Source: Brevibacterium sp. S111
Lineage (GTDB): Bacteria > Actinomycetota > Actinomycetes > Actinomycetales > Brevibacteriaceae
Reading direction: 5' to 3'
Length of the DNA: 64,000 nt
Assembly: GCF_004745075.1 (NCBI RefSeq)
Contig: NZ_RHFH01000015.1
Coordinates: 1-64,000 of the forward strand
Shown here one piece after another: positions 8,465-16,887 of this stretch. The notes beneath the pieces were generated by a model. It did not search any database and had not been told where the DNA came from. It was given only the letters and a program-made list of their open reading frames with translations. How positions within the stretch are numbered: position 1 is the stretch's first letter; each line of letters begins with the position of its first letter. A program made the translations under genes and the position numbers.

Positions 8465-9202
8465 ATGATTGAGGACACGGGTTCTGGCCGGGACACCGCC
8501 CTGGTGCGCGGTCTGCGAGTCCTCAGCTGTGTAGCCGAGTCCGGTGAGATGAGCGCGAAGATGCTCGCCGATGAACTCGGTCTGCCGCTGTCGACGACCT
8601 ATCGTTACCTCAAAGTGTTGCGCGAATTCTCTTTCGTTGAGGAGTTTGACGGACGTTATCTGCCCAGTTCTCGGCTCAGCTCATGGTCCGGAGGCAATGC
8701 CACTCGTTCGCATCTGCTCGAAGTCGGCCACCGTTTTCTTCGTCGGCTCAGCGCGTCCACGGGGCGGACCTCCGTCCTGGCTGTCCGGGAGGGGCGCAAC
8801 GCCATGTGCCTGCGGCAGTTCGCGCCCGACGAGGACGCCGATATCGCCTTCCGAACTTACGAGCTCTTGCCGCTCGACCGGGGCGCCGGCCAACGAGTGC
8901 TGTTGGCGCATGCGCCCGGGCAGGTCATCGCCGAGGTGGTCGCCGAGTCTGACTACCCCGAGGAGAAGCTCCTCAACTCGCTCCGACTGATCCGCAGCAG
9001 CGGATTCGCTTACTCCCAATCCGAGCTGCGAGCCGGTGCGAATGCACTGTCGTGCCCGGTCGCGGTTCGCGGCGAGGTCCTGTGCTCGTTGACTCTCGCA
9101 GGTCATTCCGACCGCTTCGGCAATGCCACGGCGGCGTCCCTCAAGCCGATGCTGACCAGGGCTGCCGATGAGTTGCAGACGGCGCTGAGCGAAGTGTGCT
9201 GA
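8465..9202 (+). CDS. IclR-family transcriptional regulator
   Basis: This 245-residue protein has an N-terminal winged helix (ALVRGLRVLSCVAESGEMS, then LADELGLPLSTTYRYLKVL, residues about 11-48) and a C-terminal IclR ligand domain (LPLDRGAGQRVLLAH, then ALSCPVAVRGEVLCSLTLAG). The ATG at 8465 is preferred because GAGGAG lies eight bases upstream; in-frame ATGs at 8354 and 8417 would add an unusual tail. It is divergent from the DUF3100-M20 pair and upstream of the P450. The paired dyads at 8271 and 13738 make it the probable regulator of the whole 4-15 kb island, with a small-molecule effector from the pathway. Confidence 0.9.
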   Translation: MIEDTGSGRDTALVRGLRVLSCVAESGEMSAKMLADELGLPLSTTYRYLKVLREFSFVEEFDGRYLPSSRLSSWSGGNATRSHLLEVGHRFLRRLSASTGRTSVLAVREGRNAMCLRQFAPDEDADIAFRTYELLPLDRGAGQRVLLAHAPGQVIAEVVAESDYPEEKLLNSLRLIRSSGFAYSQSELRAGANALSCPVAVRGEVLCSLTLAGHSDRFGNATAASLKPMLTRAADELQTALSEVC

Positions 9203-9368
9203 GTGAAGCGGGCCGATCCCGCCAAGGCCCGTTCCCGCGAGATGAGAATCGGATTCGCCCGGTGCCAGCAGAGTGCCTAGTCTGCTGGGGAGCCTACCGT
9301 CTCGGCGACGACGACTGGGGGTGAGACAGCGATTCGGTTCGCCCGCGAGAGAGCAACGGAGGTCATTC

Positions 9369-10625
9369 ATGGTGAGCACATCGACGCATCCGAGCGTCCA
9401 GAAAGCCAATCCCTGCACCCCGACTGAGAATGCCCTGGACATCCCCTTCCTCGACGAAGATCCATACTCGCTGGACAATCTCTCGAATCCATATCCATTC
9501 ATGAGCCGACTGCGAGCCGCCGGTCCTGCTGCCTGGCTGAGTCAGTACAGGGTGCCCGCTTTCGGCCGTGATGCCGAGGTGCGTGAGATTCTCGAGGATT
9601 ACCGCACTTTCATCTCCGAGGCGGGCGTCGGCAGCGTCAACATCCACCACAACCCGCCTCTCCGCAAACCCGGGATCCTCGAAGTCGACCCGCCGCTGCA
9701 CACACGGATGCGTTCGGCGATGGACGGCGTCATCACGCCCCGACGGCTGAGACCGCGGCGAAAGGACTTCGCCACCTACGCAAAGACCGTCATCGATGAG
9801 ATCCTGTCGACAGGGGGCGGGGACTTTGATGCCGCGCGCCTGGCCGAACAGTATGTGCTGCGCGTTTTCGGCGACGCGGTCGGCATTCCTCGCGAAGGCC
9901 GAGCCGCGAATCTTCTGGTTCAGGGGGCGGCGAACTTCGCAACTTTCGGACCGCAGAACGAGATTGCCAAACGCTGGATCGATGAGTCCGAAGGAACTTA
10001 TGACTGGGTACTGGCAAACTGTGCTCGTGAGGTCCTCGACCCTTCCGGAATGGGCGCACAGCTGTGGGAGTTCGCCGACTCGGGAGAGATCACCCCGGAA
10101 GAGGCGACGCTGCTGGTCAGAGCTCTCCTGTCGGCCGGGCTGGACACGACGATCTTTGCGATCACCAACACGCTCAATACCCTGGCCCGGCACCCCGAAC
10201 AGTACGCGAAGATCCACGCCGATCCGCGGTTGGTGCGGTTCGCGATCGACGAATCCTTCCGGCTCGAAAGCCCGTTCTATGCGTTTTATCGAACCACGTC
10301 GAAGGACACGGTCCTGTCCGGAGTCGAGATCCCCGCCGAGACGAAAGTGCTCGTCTTCCCCGGCAGCGCAAACAGGGACGAAACCCGATGGGGAGACGAC
10401 GCCGACGTCTATCGGTTCGACAGGGACTCGAGCGGGCACCTGACATTCGGGATGGGCATCCACCAGTGTGTCGGCCAGCCGATCTCGCGAATGGAGATGG
10501 ACGCCTTCCTATCCGCCTTCGTCACCCGTATCGCGAGACTCGAACCGACCGGCCCGACCGAGCCCCTCGTCCATACCACGCTGCAGAGTTATGCGACGGT
10601 GCCGTTGAGAGCGCATGCGGCCTGA
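9369..10625 (+). CDS. Cytochrome P450
   Basis: This is a 418-residue soluble bacterial class I P450. The I-helix oxygen-binding segment is LLSAGLDTTIFAI, the K-helix ExxR is DESFRLESPFY, and the heme loop is FGMGIHQCVGQ with the axial cysteine at residue 367. Length and motif spacing are normal, so it should be functional. The ATG at 9369 follows GGAGG; a longer in-frame start at 9273 is less likely. It is followed on the same strand by the ammonia-lyase homologue. Its electron donor may be one of the two VanB-type reductases in the island. Likely chemistry is hydroxylation or O- or N-demethylation of the compound handled here; the substrate is unknown. Confidence 0.93.
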   Translation: MVSTSTHPSVQKANPCTPTENALDIPFLDEDPYSLDNLSNPYPFMSRLRAAGPAAWLSQYRVPAFGRDAEVREILEDYRTFISEAGVGSVNIHHNPPLRKPGILEVDPPLHTRMRSAMDGVITPRRLRPRRKDFATYAKTVIDEILSTGGGDFDAARLAEQYVLRVFGDAVGIPREGRAANLLVQGAANFATFGPQNEIAKRWIDESEGTYDWVLANCAREVLDPSGMGAQLWEFADSGEITPEEATLLVRALLSAGLDTTIFAITNTLNTLARHPEQYAKIHADPRLVRFAIDESFRLESPFYAFYRTTSKDTVLSGVEIPAETKVLVFPGSANRDETRWGDDADVYRFDRDSSGHLTFGMGIHQCVGQPISRMEMDAFLSAFVTRIARLEPTGPTEPLVHTTLQSYATVPLRAHAA

Positions 10626-10733
10626 CGCCTAATCGTCAGTTGAAGGACAGAAGCTCGAACAGCTGACTGCGATGATCCACCACCACAACAGCCACGCACG
10701 GAGACCAGTGCGACTCGAACGAGAGGACTCGAT

Positions 10734-12425
10734 GTGATCGATACCGCCGCAGCCTGCAGCCGCGAGGAGTACCCCGGAGAGGAACTCGTCCTCGGACTTG
10801 AACCTGCCACGCTGGAGCAGCTCATCGACGTGGCGCGGTTCCGCCGGCGAATTCGCCTGGCCCCGGAAGTCGAACGCCATTGTGCAAGGTCACGTGAATG
10901 GCTCGACGATGTCATCGCCCGCATGCGCGCCGGTGAGCCCGTCGAAGCGATCTACTCCGTCAACACCGGGTTCGGCTCTCTGGCCGGACGTCAGGCTTTC
11001 CCCTCGGCCGATGATGCCGCCGAGCTCTCCCGGCGACTCATCCTCGCCGATGCTTCCGGTGTCGGCCGAATCGTCGATGAAGAAGTCGTGCGTGCCACGA
11101 TGTTCATCCGCGTCGTCTCCCTCACCCAAGGCTATTCGGCGATCCAATGGGCACTCGTCGAAGGGCTTGTGGCCATGCTCAACGCCGATGTGTGGCCGGC
11201 CGTTCCCGAATACGGATCGCTCGGCGCCTCCGGAGATCTCATTCCGCTGGCGCATATCGCGCTCGTGCTCACGACCGCTCCAGATGGCAGCGCCGAACAG
11301 GAGAACTCCGGAGAGGCGATCCTCCACGGCCGCGTCGTGGCCGGACATGAAGCCATGGCTGCCGCCGGGCTCACCCGCATCCCCGTCGGAGCCAAAGACG
11401 GACTCGCCCTGCTCAACGGCACCTCGTTCTCACTCGCCCAGACCGCGCTCGCCGCCTGGGATGTGCAGGGTGCCCTCCACACCGCCGAGGTGACCGCCTG
11501 CCTGTCGATCGAAGCTCTGCTGGGATTCGGCGACGCCTTCATCGCCGAACTCCACGAAGCACGTGGACATAAGGGGCAGATTGAGGTCGCTGAGCGGATG
11601 CGCGGATACCTGCACGATTCGCAGCTGACGACGGGCGATCGGGACAATGACCCGCAGCGCCAACCGCCGCAGGACGCCTATTCTCTGCGGTGCGTGCCGC
11701 AGGTGTTCGGGCCGATCGCCGACACTCTCGATTTCGCCTTCGGGATCATCGAGCGGGAGATCAACGCGGCAACAGACAATCCTTTGGTCTTCCCGGATCT
11801 CGATCGCGACCTCAAGGCCGTCTCGGGCGGGAACTTCCACGCCGAGTACGTCGCCTTCGCCGCCGACTTCCTCTCGATCGCGGCCACCGAGATCGGCAAC
11901 ATCACCGAACGGCGGATCTTCCGCCTCGACGACGGCACCCTCAATCGGGGTCTGCCGGATATGCTCGTCGACTCCGACCAGGTCGGGCTCGACTGCGGAT
12001 TCATGCTCCCGCAGTATCTGGCCGCCGCCCTCGTCTCCGACTGCAAGACGCTGGCCCATCCCGATTCTGTCGACTCGATCCCCACCTCGGCGAATCAGGA
12101 GGACCACGTGTCGATGGCGAACAACGCCGGCCGGCACCTGCGACAGATCGTGGCCAACACCGAGGTGGTCGTCGGCGTCGAACTGCTCATGTCGGTGCAG
12201 GCCCTCGAACTGCGCCTCCAGGCCGGTCGGCCCGACGGCAGCGCCGTGTCCGCAGCCGACCTGTCGACGACGGCACAGAAGGTGTCGGCGATGCTGCGGT
12301 CGACGTCCGACGAACAGGGAAAGACGATTGCCCACCTCACGCGTGACGTCGTCCTCTATCCGCAGGTGCGCACAGCGGCATCACTGGTCAAACAGCGTGC
12401 GGTCCTCTCTGCCGCCCGCGGCTGA
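10734..12425 (+). CDS. Histidine/aromatic ammonia-lyase homologue
   Basis: This 563-residue protein belongs to the MIO-dependent family (histidine, phenylalanine and tyrosine ammonia-lyases). The MIO tripeptide Ala165-Ser166-Gly167 lies in GSLGASGDLIPLAH. YSVNTGFGSLAG, ALLNGTSFS, QDAYSLRC and the histidase-type SANQEDHVSM segment are all present. The segment equivalent to the Ser-His selectivity pair of histidase reads LILADASGVG, with Ala105-Asp106 instead. The active-site shell is therefore histidase-like, but the selectivity residue is changed, suggesting a modified histidine or another cationic amino acid. It begins with GTG after GAGAGGA. A strong hairpin follows it. No urocanase or imidazolonepropionase gene is in the window. 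Confidence 0.88.
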   Translation: MIDTAAACSREEYPGEELVLGLEPATLEQLIDVARFRRRIRLAPEVERHCARSREWLDDVIARMRAGEPVEAIYSVNTGFGSLAGRQAFPSADDAAELSRRLILADASGVGRIVDEEVVRATMFIRVVSLTQGYSAIQWALVEGLVAMLNADVWPAVPEYGSLGASGDLIPLAHIALVLTTAPDGSAEQENSGEAILHGRVVAGHEAMAAAGLTRIPVGAKDGLALLNGTSFSLAQTALAAWDVQGALHTAEVTACLSIEALLGFGDAFIAELHEARGHKGQIEVAERMRGYLHDSQLTTGDRDNDPQRQPPQDAYSLRCVPQVFGPIADTLDFAFGIIEREINAATDNPLVFPDLDRDLKAVSGGNFHAEYVAFAADFLSIAATEIGNITERRIFRLDDGTLNRGLPDMLVDSDQVGLDCGFMLPQYLAAALVSDCKTLAHPDSVDSIPTSANQEDHVSMANNAGRHLRQIVANTEVVVGVELLMSVQALELRLQAGRPDGSAVSAADLSTTAQKVSAMLRSTSDEQGKTIAHLTRDVVLYPQVRTAASLVKQRAVLSAARG

Positions 12426-12432
12426 CACACAA

Positions 12433-12475
12433 AGTGCCCGGTGACGGCTGCGAATCGCGGCCGTCACCGGGCACT
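12433..12475. terminator. Bidirectional terminator hairpin
   Basis: Sixteen-base perfect arms (12433-12448 and 12460-12475, AGTGCCCGGTGACGGC and its complement) surround an 11-nt loop. The hairpin lies just after the ammonia-lyase stop and before the convergent reductase stop, so it serves both transcripts. Confidence 0.85.
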
Positions 12476-12503
12476 GCTCTGTGCTGAGATCTGGTTTGCC
12501 GTC

Positions 12504-13646
12504 TCAGAGGTCCAAGGCGATGCGTTTGCCGCAGGCGCGGGAGACGCAGATCATCATCGTCTCCTGTGCCGCGTGCTCCGCGTCCGACAGCACCGAATCT
12601 CGATGGTCGGCCCGCCCGTCGAGGATGACGGTCTCACAGGTGCCGCAGGTGCCCTTCTGACACGAACTCAAGGTCCGCACACCGGCCCGTTTGAGAGCGT
12701 CGATGATCGTGCACCCGGCCGGCACATCGATCTCGGAACCGTCTGCGAGTTCGACGACGAAATCCTCGTCGGCGACCCCGGTCTCGCCCGCCGCGACCCC
12801 GGTCTCGCCCGCGACTCCGCCGCCGTCGTCGGCGGCCGTTCGCGCACCCGAATCCCTCGCCGAGGCGGTCCCGCCGACACGCGACCCAGGCCGTGCCGGG
12901 GCGCTCGCCTCCCTGTCATCGTCGAAGTTCTCACTGACCACTGAAATGCTCGGATGCTGTGCGAAACCGACTTCGAGGGCCCGCATCAGCGGCACGGGAC
13001 CGCACGTGTACACGGTAGTCGGGTCCTTCCTCGAGGAAGCCCATGCCTCCGCGGCGCACACGACATTCGGACGACCGGCCGCCTCGGTGATGTGGATCGT
13101 CACCTTTTCTGGTCCATATTCTTCGACGAGGTCATCCGCGAAGGCCATCGATTCCTGCCGACGTCCGACGTAGAGCAGATGCCAGTCACGGCCGGCGACG
13201 TCGGCTGCGGCGATCATCGCGGTCAGCGGGGTGATGCCGATGCCACCGGCGACGAAGTACGCGGGGCCGGTGCCGGCGAAGCCGAAGGTGTCGCGGGGGC
13301 CGCGAATGAGCAGGGACGAACACGAGGGGAGATTCTCGTGCAGCCAGGCAGATCCGCCGCGACCGTGGCGCTCCCGCAGTACCGCGACTCGCAGCGAATC
13401 GGTCGGACCGGCCAGAAGCGAGTAGTGGCGGATCGCCGGCCCCTCGGGCAGGGGCACTGCCACCTCGATATGGGCACCGGGACAGGGCGCCGCCTCGGTG
13501 GGGGAGAGGTCGATTCCGAGCACCTCGGAGGTGAGGGTCCGGACGCCGTCGACGGGGACGGGACGGAATCCCTGACGAATGAGCATGTCGAGGTCGATGC
13601 CGTCGAAGTCGCCGATCGCGGGACTGCCGTGCATGGTCACCGTCAT
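12504..13646 (-). CDS. PDR/VanB-family oxidoreductase, second copy, with repeat linker
   Basis: This 380-residue flavin and [2Fe-2S] reductase has the same domain order as the gene at 3025: RHYSLLAGP, then YFVAGGIGITPLTAMI and YTCGPVPLM, then a ferredoxin domain with SCQKGTCGTCETV and a final MMICVSR cysteine. It differs by a long Ala/Gly/Asp-rich linker of about 60 residues before the ferredoxin domain, containing AGETGVA twice, coded by a 21-nt tandem duplication (12772-12813). The ATG at 13646 is chosen because GGAGG precedes it; an ATG at 13739 is possible. It is divergent from the second symporter. It may feed electrons to the P450 or to an oxygenase elsewhere. Confidence 0.87.
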   Translation of the reverse strand: MTVTMHGSPAIGDFDGIDLDMLIRQGFRPVPVDGVRTLTSEVLGIDLSPTEAAPCPGAHIEVAVPLPEGPAIRHYSLLAGPTDSLRVAVLRERHGRGGSAWLHENLPSCSSLLIRGPRDTFGFAGTGPAYFVAGGIGITPLTAMIAAADVAGRDWHLLYVGRRQESMAFADDLVEEYGPEKVTIHITEAAGRPNVVCAAEAWASSRKDPTTVYTCGPVPLMRALEVGFAQHPSISVVSENFDDDREASAPARPGSRVGGTASARDSGARTAADDGGGVAGETGVAAGETGVADEDFVVELADGSEIDVPAGCTIIDALKRAGVRTLSSCQKGTCGTCETVILDGRADHRDSVLSDAEHAAQETMMICVSRACGKRIALDL

Positions 13647-13737
13647 TGGTCCTCCAAGCTTCAGGGCCCTCAGCGCTTCGTTCGGGCCGGGTAGGTGCCA
13701 CCAGTGTGGGCGGGGTGAGGAGAGACCCGCGATCCGC

Positions 13738-13757
13738 ATTCTCAGTCGCTGGGAATC
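13738..13757. promoter_or_regulatory. Dyad operator B in the reductase/symporter divergent promoter
   Basis: ATTCTCAG, TCG, then CTGGGAATC matches operator A at 8271-8291 with one change. It lies between the divergently read VanB-type reductase (start 13646) and symporter (start 13882). This ties both genes to the same regulator as the DUF3100/IclR promoter. Confidence 0.68.
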
Positions 13758-13881
13758 GCAGTTGTCGCCTTCGGCAGCTCAGCAGAAAAGTGGTCGTCAA
13801 CCGTCAGCGGCGAATGCGGTGCAGCGAAAGAGCTGCCACATCTTCGCTCACGGTCACGGCTCTCTGCGGAAGGAAACAACG

Positions 13882-15384
13882 GTGTCTCCCTTTTGGCTCA
13901 TCGGCGCGCTCGCCGCCTACTTTCTCATCCTCCTCGGTGTCTCCCTGTACAAGAGGCGCACCGCTACAGAAACCGACTACTTCCTCGGTGGGAACACGAT
14001 GCCCGCCTGGATGCTGGCCATGGCATTCGTTGCCACCTGGTACGGCGGCAACTCGGCCCTCATCTCCGTCGACGAGGCGAACACCCAAGGCATGGGGTCA
14101 TGGTGGGTGCTCGGCGGCCCGACCGTCATCGCCGTCATCGCCCTCTTCTTCCTCGGGCCGATCATCCGCCGGGCGGGTCTGCTGTCCCAGGACGGAATCA
14201 TGACCTCGCGGTACAACAAGACGGCCGGGACAGTGCTCTCCGTCGTCACTGCGATCTACCTCATCGTGTGGGGTGCCAGTCAGATGGTGGCCCTGGGCCT
14301 GTTCTTCATGGTGTTCTTCGAGATCAGCTTCGCCTGGGGCGTGGCCGTGGCCATCGCGTTCTCGCTGGCGTATGCGATGATCGGCGGGTTCCGGGCCGTC
14401 GTGCTCACCGAGACGGCACAGTTCGGATTCTTCATGCTCGGGCTCATCGTCACATTCGTCGGAGCCGTCATCGTCTCCGGCGGCCCGGACGCGATCATCC
14501 AGACGATCGAGACCAAACGCGATGCGGCATTCCTCAACCTGTGGGAGGGCTTCGGTCCGAACCTCGGGTACGTCATCGCCTTCGGTCTGGCATTCACCAT
14601 CGACCCCGCCGCCTGGCAGCGCCTGCAGGCGACGAAGTCGCCGAAGGAGGCGCGGAACGTCACCGTGCATGCGATGGTCTACTTCCTGCCGCTGTACTTC
14701 CTCGTCGTCTTCGCCGGCATCGCTTCGATCGCAGCGTTCGACGAACCTCCGGAGCAGGGGCTCGTCGCCACGCTGGCCACCAGCCATTTCCTGCCGATCT
14801 TCGGTGTCATCGTCTTCATCGGCATAGCAGCAGCGATCATGTCGACGGTCTGCACGACCCTCAACCTGTCCTCGCTCTACCTCACCGAGCTCACGACGAA
14901 AGCTCTGCGCCGCGACGTCGAGGAGAAGCAGAAGGTGTGGATCGCTCGCGCTGCGACCCTGGCGGCTGCGATCATCGGGTTCGTCGTCGCCGTGCAGCTG
15001 CCGAGCGCGCTGACGCTGCTTGCGCTCGCATCCGAAATGTTGGCTGCCGGAGTCTTCTTCCCTCTCGTCCTCGGCTTCTTCTGGCGGCGTGCGAACTCCG
15101 CTGGAGCAATCGCCTCGATCATCGGCGGAGGCGGATTCATCCTCTACGGGTTCCTCATCGAACTCGGCGTAGCCCTGCCTTCGTTCTGGGGAGAAGGCTC
15201 GGTGACAAGGGTGCTCATCGGTTTGGCCATCAGCTTCGTCCTCTATGTGGGCGTGTCATTGTCGACTCCTGCCGAATTTTCGAAGGCAGATGAGTTCGTC
15301 GGGAGGAGCCGTGGTGATTCTGCAGGAACAGCTACCGGCTCGATTCTCGACGACGCTGGAAAGGGCAACAACGCAGTGAGCTGA
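13882..15384 (+). CDS. Sodium:solute symporter (SSS family), second copy
   Basis: This 500-residue membrane protein with about 13 helices is paralogous to the symporter at 4102. Shared segments include GGNSALISVDEANTQG, GSWWVLGGPTVIAVIA, SRYNKTAGTVLSVV, GGFRAVVLTE and AAAIMSTVCTTLNLSS. The GTG at 13882 is taken as the start because GGAAGGA lies upstream and the hydrophobic first helix follows at once; in-frame ATGs further upstream would run into the divergent promoter. Two copies with divergent C-termini suggest two related substrates or different affinity. The C-terminus beyond residue 470 is polar. A GGTCGC/GCGACC hairpin at 15452-15466 follows. Confidence 0.9.
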   Translation: MSPFWLIGALAAYFLILLGVSLYKRRTATETDYFLGGNTMPAWMLAMAFVATWYGGNSALISVDEANTQGMGSWWVLGGPTVIAVIALFFLGPIIRRAGLLSQDGIMTSRYNKTAGTVLSVVTAIYLIVWGASQMVALGLFFMVFFEISFAWGVAVAIAFSLAYAMIGGFRAVVLTETAQFGFFMLGLIVTFVGAVIVSGGPDAIIQTIETKRDAAFLNLWEGFGPNLGYVIAFGLAFTIDPAAWQRLQATKSPKEARNVTVHAMVYFLPLYFLVVFAGIASIAAFDEPPEQGLVATLATSHFLPIFGVIVFIGIAAAIMSTVCTTLNLSSLYLTELTTKALRRDVEEKQKVWIARAATLAAAIIGFVVAVQLPSALTLLALASEMLAAGVFFPLVLGFFWRRANSAGAIASIIGGGGFILYGFLIELGVALPSFWGEGSVTRVLIGLAISFVLYVGVSLSTPAEFSKADEFVGRSRGDSAGTATGSILDDAGKGNNAVS

Positions 15385-15451
15385 CAAGCGTAGACAACGA
15401 CCTGTCGCAGTAGGCCTACCGGAGTAGTTCCAATTCGGGTCGTCTGAAAGG

Positions 15452-15466
15452 GGTCGCTCGGCGACC
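15452..15466 (+). terminator. Short hairpin after the second symporter
   Basis: GGTCGC and GCGACC flank a 3-nt loop, 68 bases after the symporter stop and 22 bases before the next start. No T-run follows, as is common in high-GC genomes. Confidence 0.4.
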
Positions 15467-15488
15467 ATCTGCGGCGTACGGTTGATTC

Positions 15489-15884
15489 ATGGCGCATCCG
15501 CAGATGTTCGATGACGACGATCCGATGCTCGAGCGGGTCCGCGCGATCGCGCTCAGCCTGCCCGAGGCGGCCGAGAAGATCTCCCACGGCAGACCGGCCT
15601 TCTTCACGAAGAAGATCTTCGCCCACTACGGCGGCACCGAGAAGCTCGCATCGGGGGAGATGGTGCAGCACCCGCAGGCACTGCTCGCCCTGCTCGACCC
15701 CATGGACGCCGAGGTGGTGCTCGAGCGTGCGGATTCCTTCGTTCCGATGTACCTCGGTCCTTCCGGCTGGGTCGGTCTCGAAATCGTCGACCTCGACGAC
15801 GTGGAGATCCGAGAACTGCTTGTCGATTCCTATCGGAGCACCGCCTCGGCGACGTTGATCAAGGCCCTTGACGCTCAGGAATGA
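15489..15884 (+). CDS. MmcQ/YjbR-like protein
   Basis: This is a 131-residue cytosolic protein of the MmcQ/YjbR family, which has a CyaY-like fold and unknown function, often noted as possibly DNA binding. The typical opening is ERVRAIALSLPEAAEKISHGRPAFFTKKIFAHYG, and the C-terminus has PSGWVGLEI followed by a DDVEIRELLVDSYRSTA helix. The length is normal. It appears to be a single gene with its own short upstream region, and nothing in the surroundings suggests a specific role. Confidence 0.75.
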   Translation: MAHPQMFDDDDPMLERVRAIALSLPEAAEKISHGRPAFFTKKIFAHYGGTEKLASGEMVQHPQALLALLDPMDAEVVLERADSFVPMYLGPSGWVGLEIVDLDDVEIRELLVDSYRSTASATLIKALDAQE

Positions 15885-15908
15885 GCGCTCAATGTTCCCG
15901 CTCGGCGA

Positions 15909-16718
15909 TCAGTCTCGAACGGTCCACAGAAGCTGCTGGTCAGCTTCGACCCGTGGGCGCCGCACCCTCTCAACGATGAGCACGATCAGCCCCACCGCTG
16001 CGACGATCACTCCACCGACGAACCCATAGAAGGGGGACCCGTGCTGCACCACCGAGAACTCCTGACCAGTGACGGAGTCCCCGCTGCAGGTCAGGCTCGG
16101 CGGCAGGTAACTGGCGGTGACCGAGAACCCCAGCACATCGTTGCCGCCGACGGATCCCGGGCAGATCCCGAAGCCGTCCGATTTCGAGTACCACTGCAGG
16201 TACTGGCCGAGCATCATCAACGGCAGAACGAAGACCCCGACCGCGACCAGAAGTAGGGCCCAGCGGCCCACGGCACCGTCGGTGCGCCCCGACCGCGTCG
16301 CACCGATCAGCCTGGTTACCGCGAACGCCAGCAGCACACCGAGGAGCGCCGCGACGCTCAGCGCGGCGAGCCCGGCCGAGGTGGCGAACATCGCCGAGGT
16401 GACCCCCGAGTGTTCAATCATCGTCGTGCCGCCGTCATAGGTCGAGGCCTGGCAGACGAATCCGAACGGTGATCGGTCGACGACTTCAATTGCGCCGGGG
16501 TCGACTCCGAAACTGTCCGTCAGATCGGGACAGGCTTCAACGCCGACGCGTGAGCGGGCGACGGCGGACGAGATCCACGATGTCACCCATTGGGCGAGGT
16601 GGAGAAGCAATGCGATCCCCATGGACACGCACGGCAGCAGAAACGCCATCTGCCATCGTGAGAGGCGACGAACATGGCGAAGGAATCCCCGCTCCACAGC
16701 TCGTGCTGTTGTCTCCAT
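15909..16718 (-). CDS. Four-helix membrane protein of unknown function
   Basis: I do not recognise this 269-residue protein. Four strongly hydrophobic segments are visible at about residues 24-44, 110-135, 150-170 and 230-250. The two presumed external loops carry cysteines (EACPDLTDSFG, FVCQAST, GICPGSVGGND, LTCSGDSV), which could form disulfides. The C-terminus is short and charged. It converges on the YjbR-like gene and is divergent from an aldo/keto reductase, with a long perfect inverted repeat in the shared upstream region. It is most likely a real gene given its clear topology. Confidence 0.6.
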   Translation of the reverse strand: METTARAVERGFLRHVRRLSRWQMAFLLPCVSMGIALLLHLAQWVTSWISSAVARSRVGVEACPDLTDSFGVDPGAIEVVDRSPFGFVCQASTYDGGTTMIEHSGVTSAMFATSAGLAALSVAALLGVLLAFAVTRLIGATRSGRTDGAVGRWALLLVAVGVFVLPLMMLGQYLQWYSKSDGFGICPGSVGGNDVLGFSVTASYLPPSLTCSGDSVTGQEFSVVQHGSPFYGFVGGVIVAAVGLIVLIVERVRRPRVEADQQLLWTVRD

Positions 16719-16762
16719 ATCTCTACGCTAGCCCAAGACGGGTTGTCGGAAGTCCGTTCCGG

Positions 16763-16832
16763 GTGTCTCCTGCGGGTGGATCCATCTCGAATTCGGCGTC
16801 GATATCGCGGTGGATCCACCCGCAGGAGACAC
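16763..16832. repeat. Perfect 22-bp inverted repeat
   Basis: Bases 16763-16784 and 16811-16832 are exact reverse complements, starting GTGTCTCCTGCGGGTGGATC, with a 26-nt spacer that allows a few further pairs. It lies between two divergent genes, so it is not a terminator for either. It could be a miniature mobile element, a REP-like repeat or a large operator. Confidence 0.85.
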
Positions 16833-16887
16833 AATCCGGTCATAACCACCCTGGTCAGCGCCACCTCGGCGGACATAGGGTGGAACC

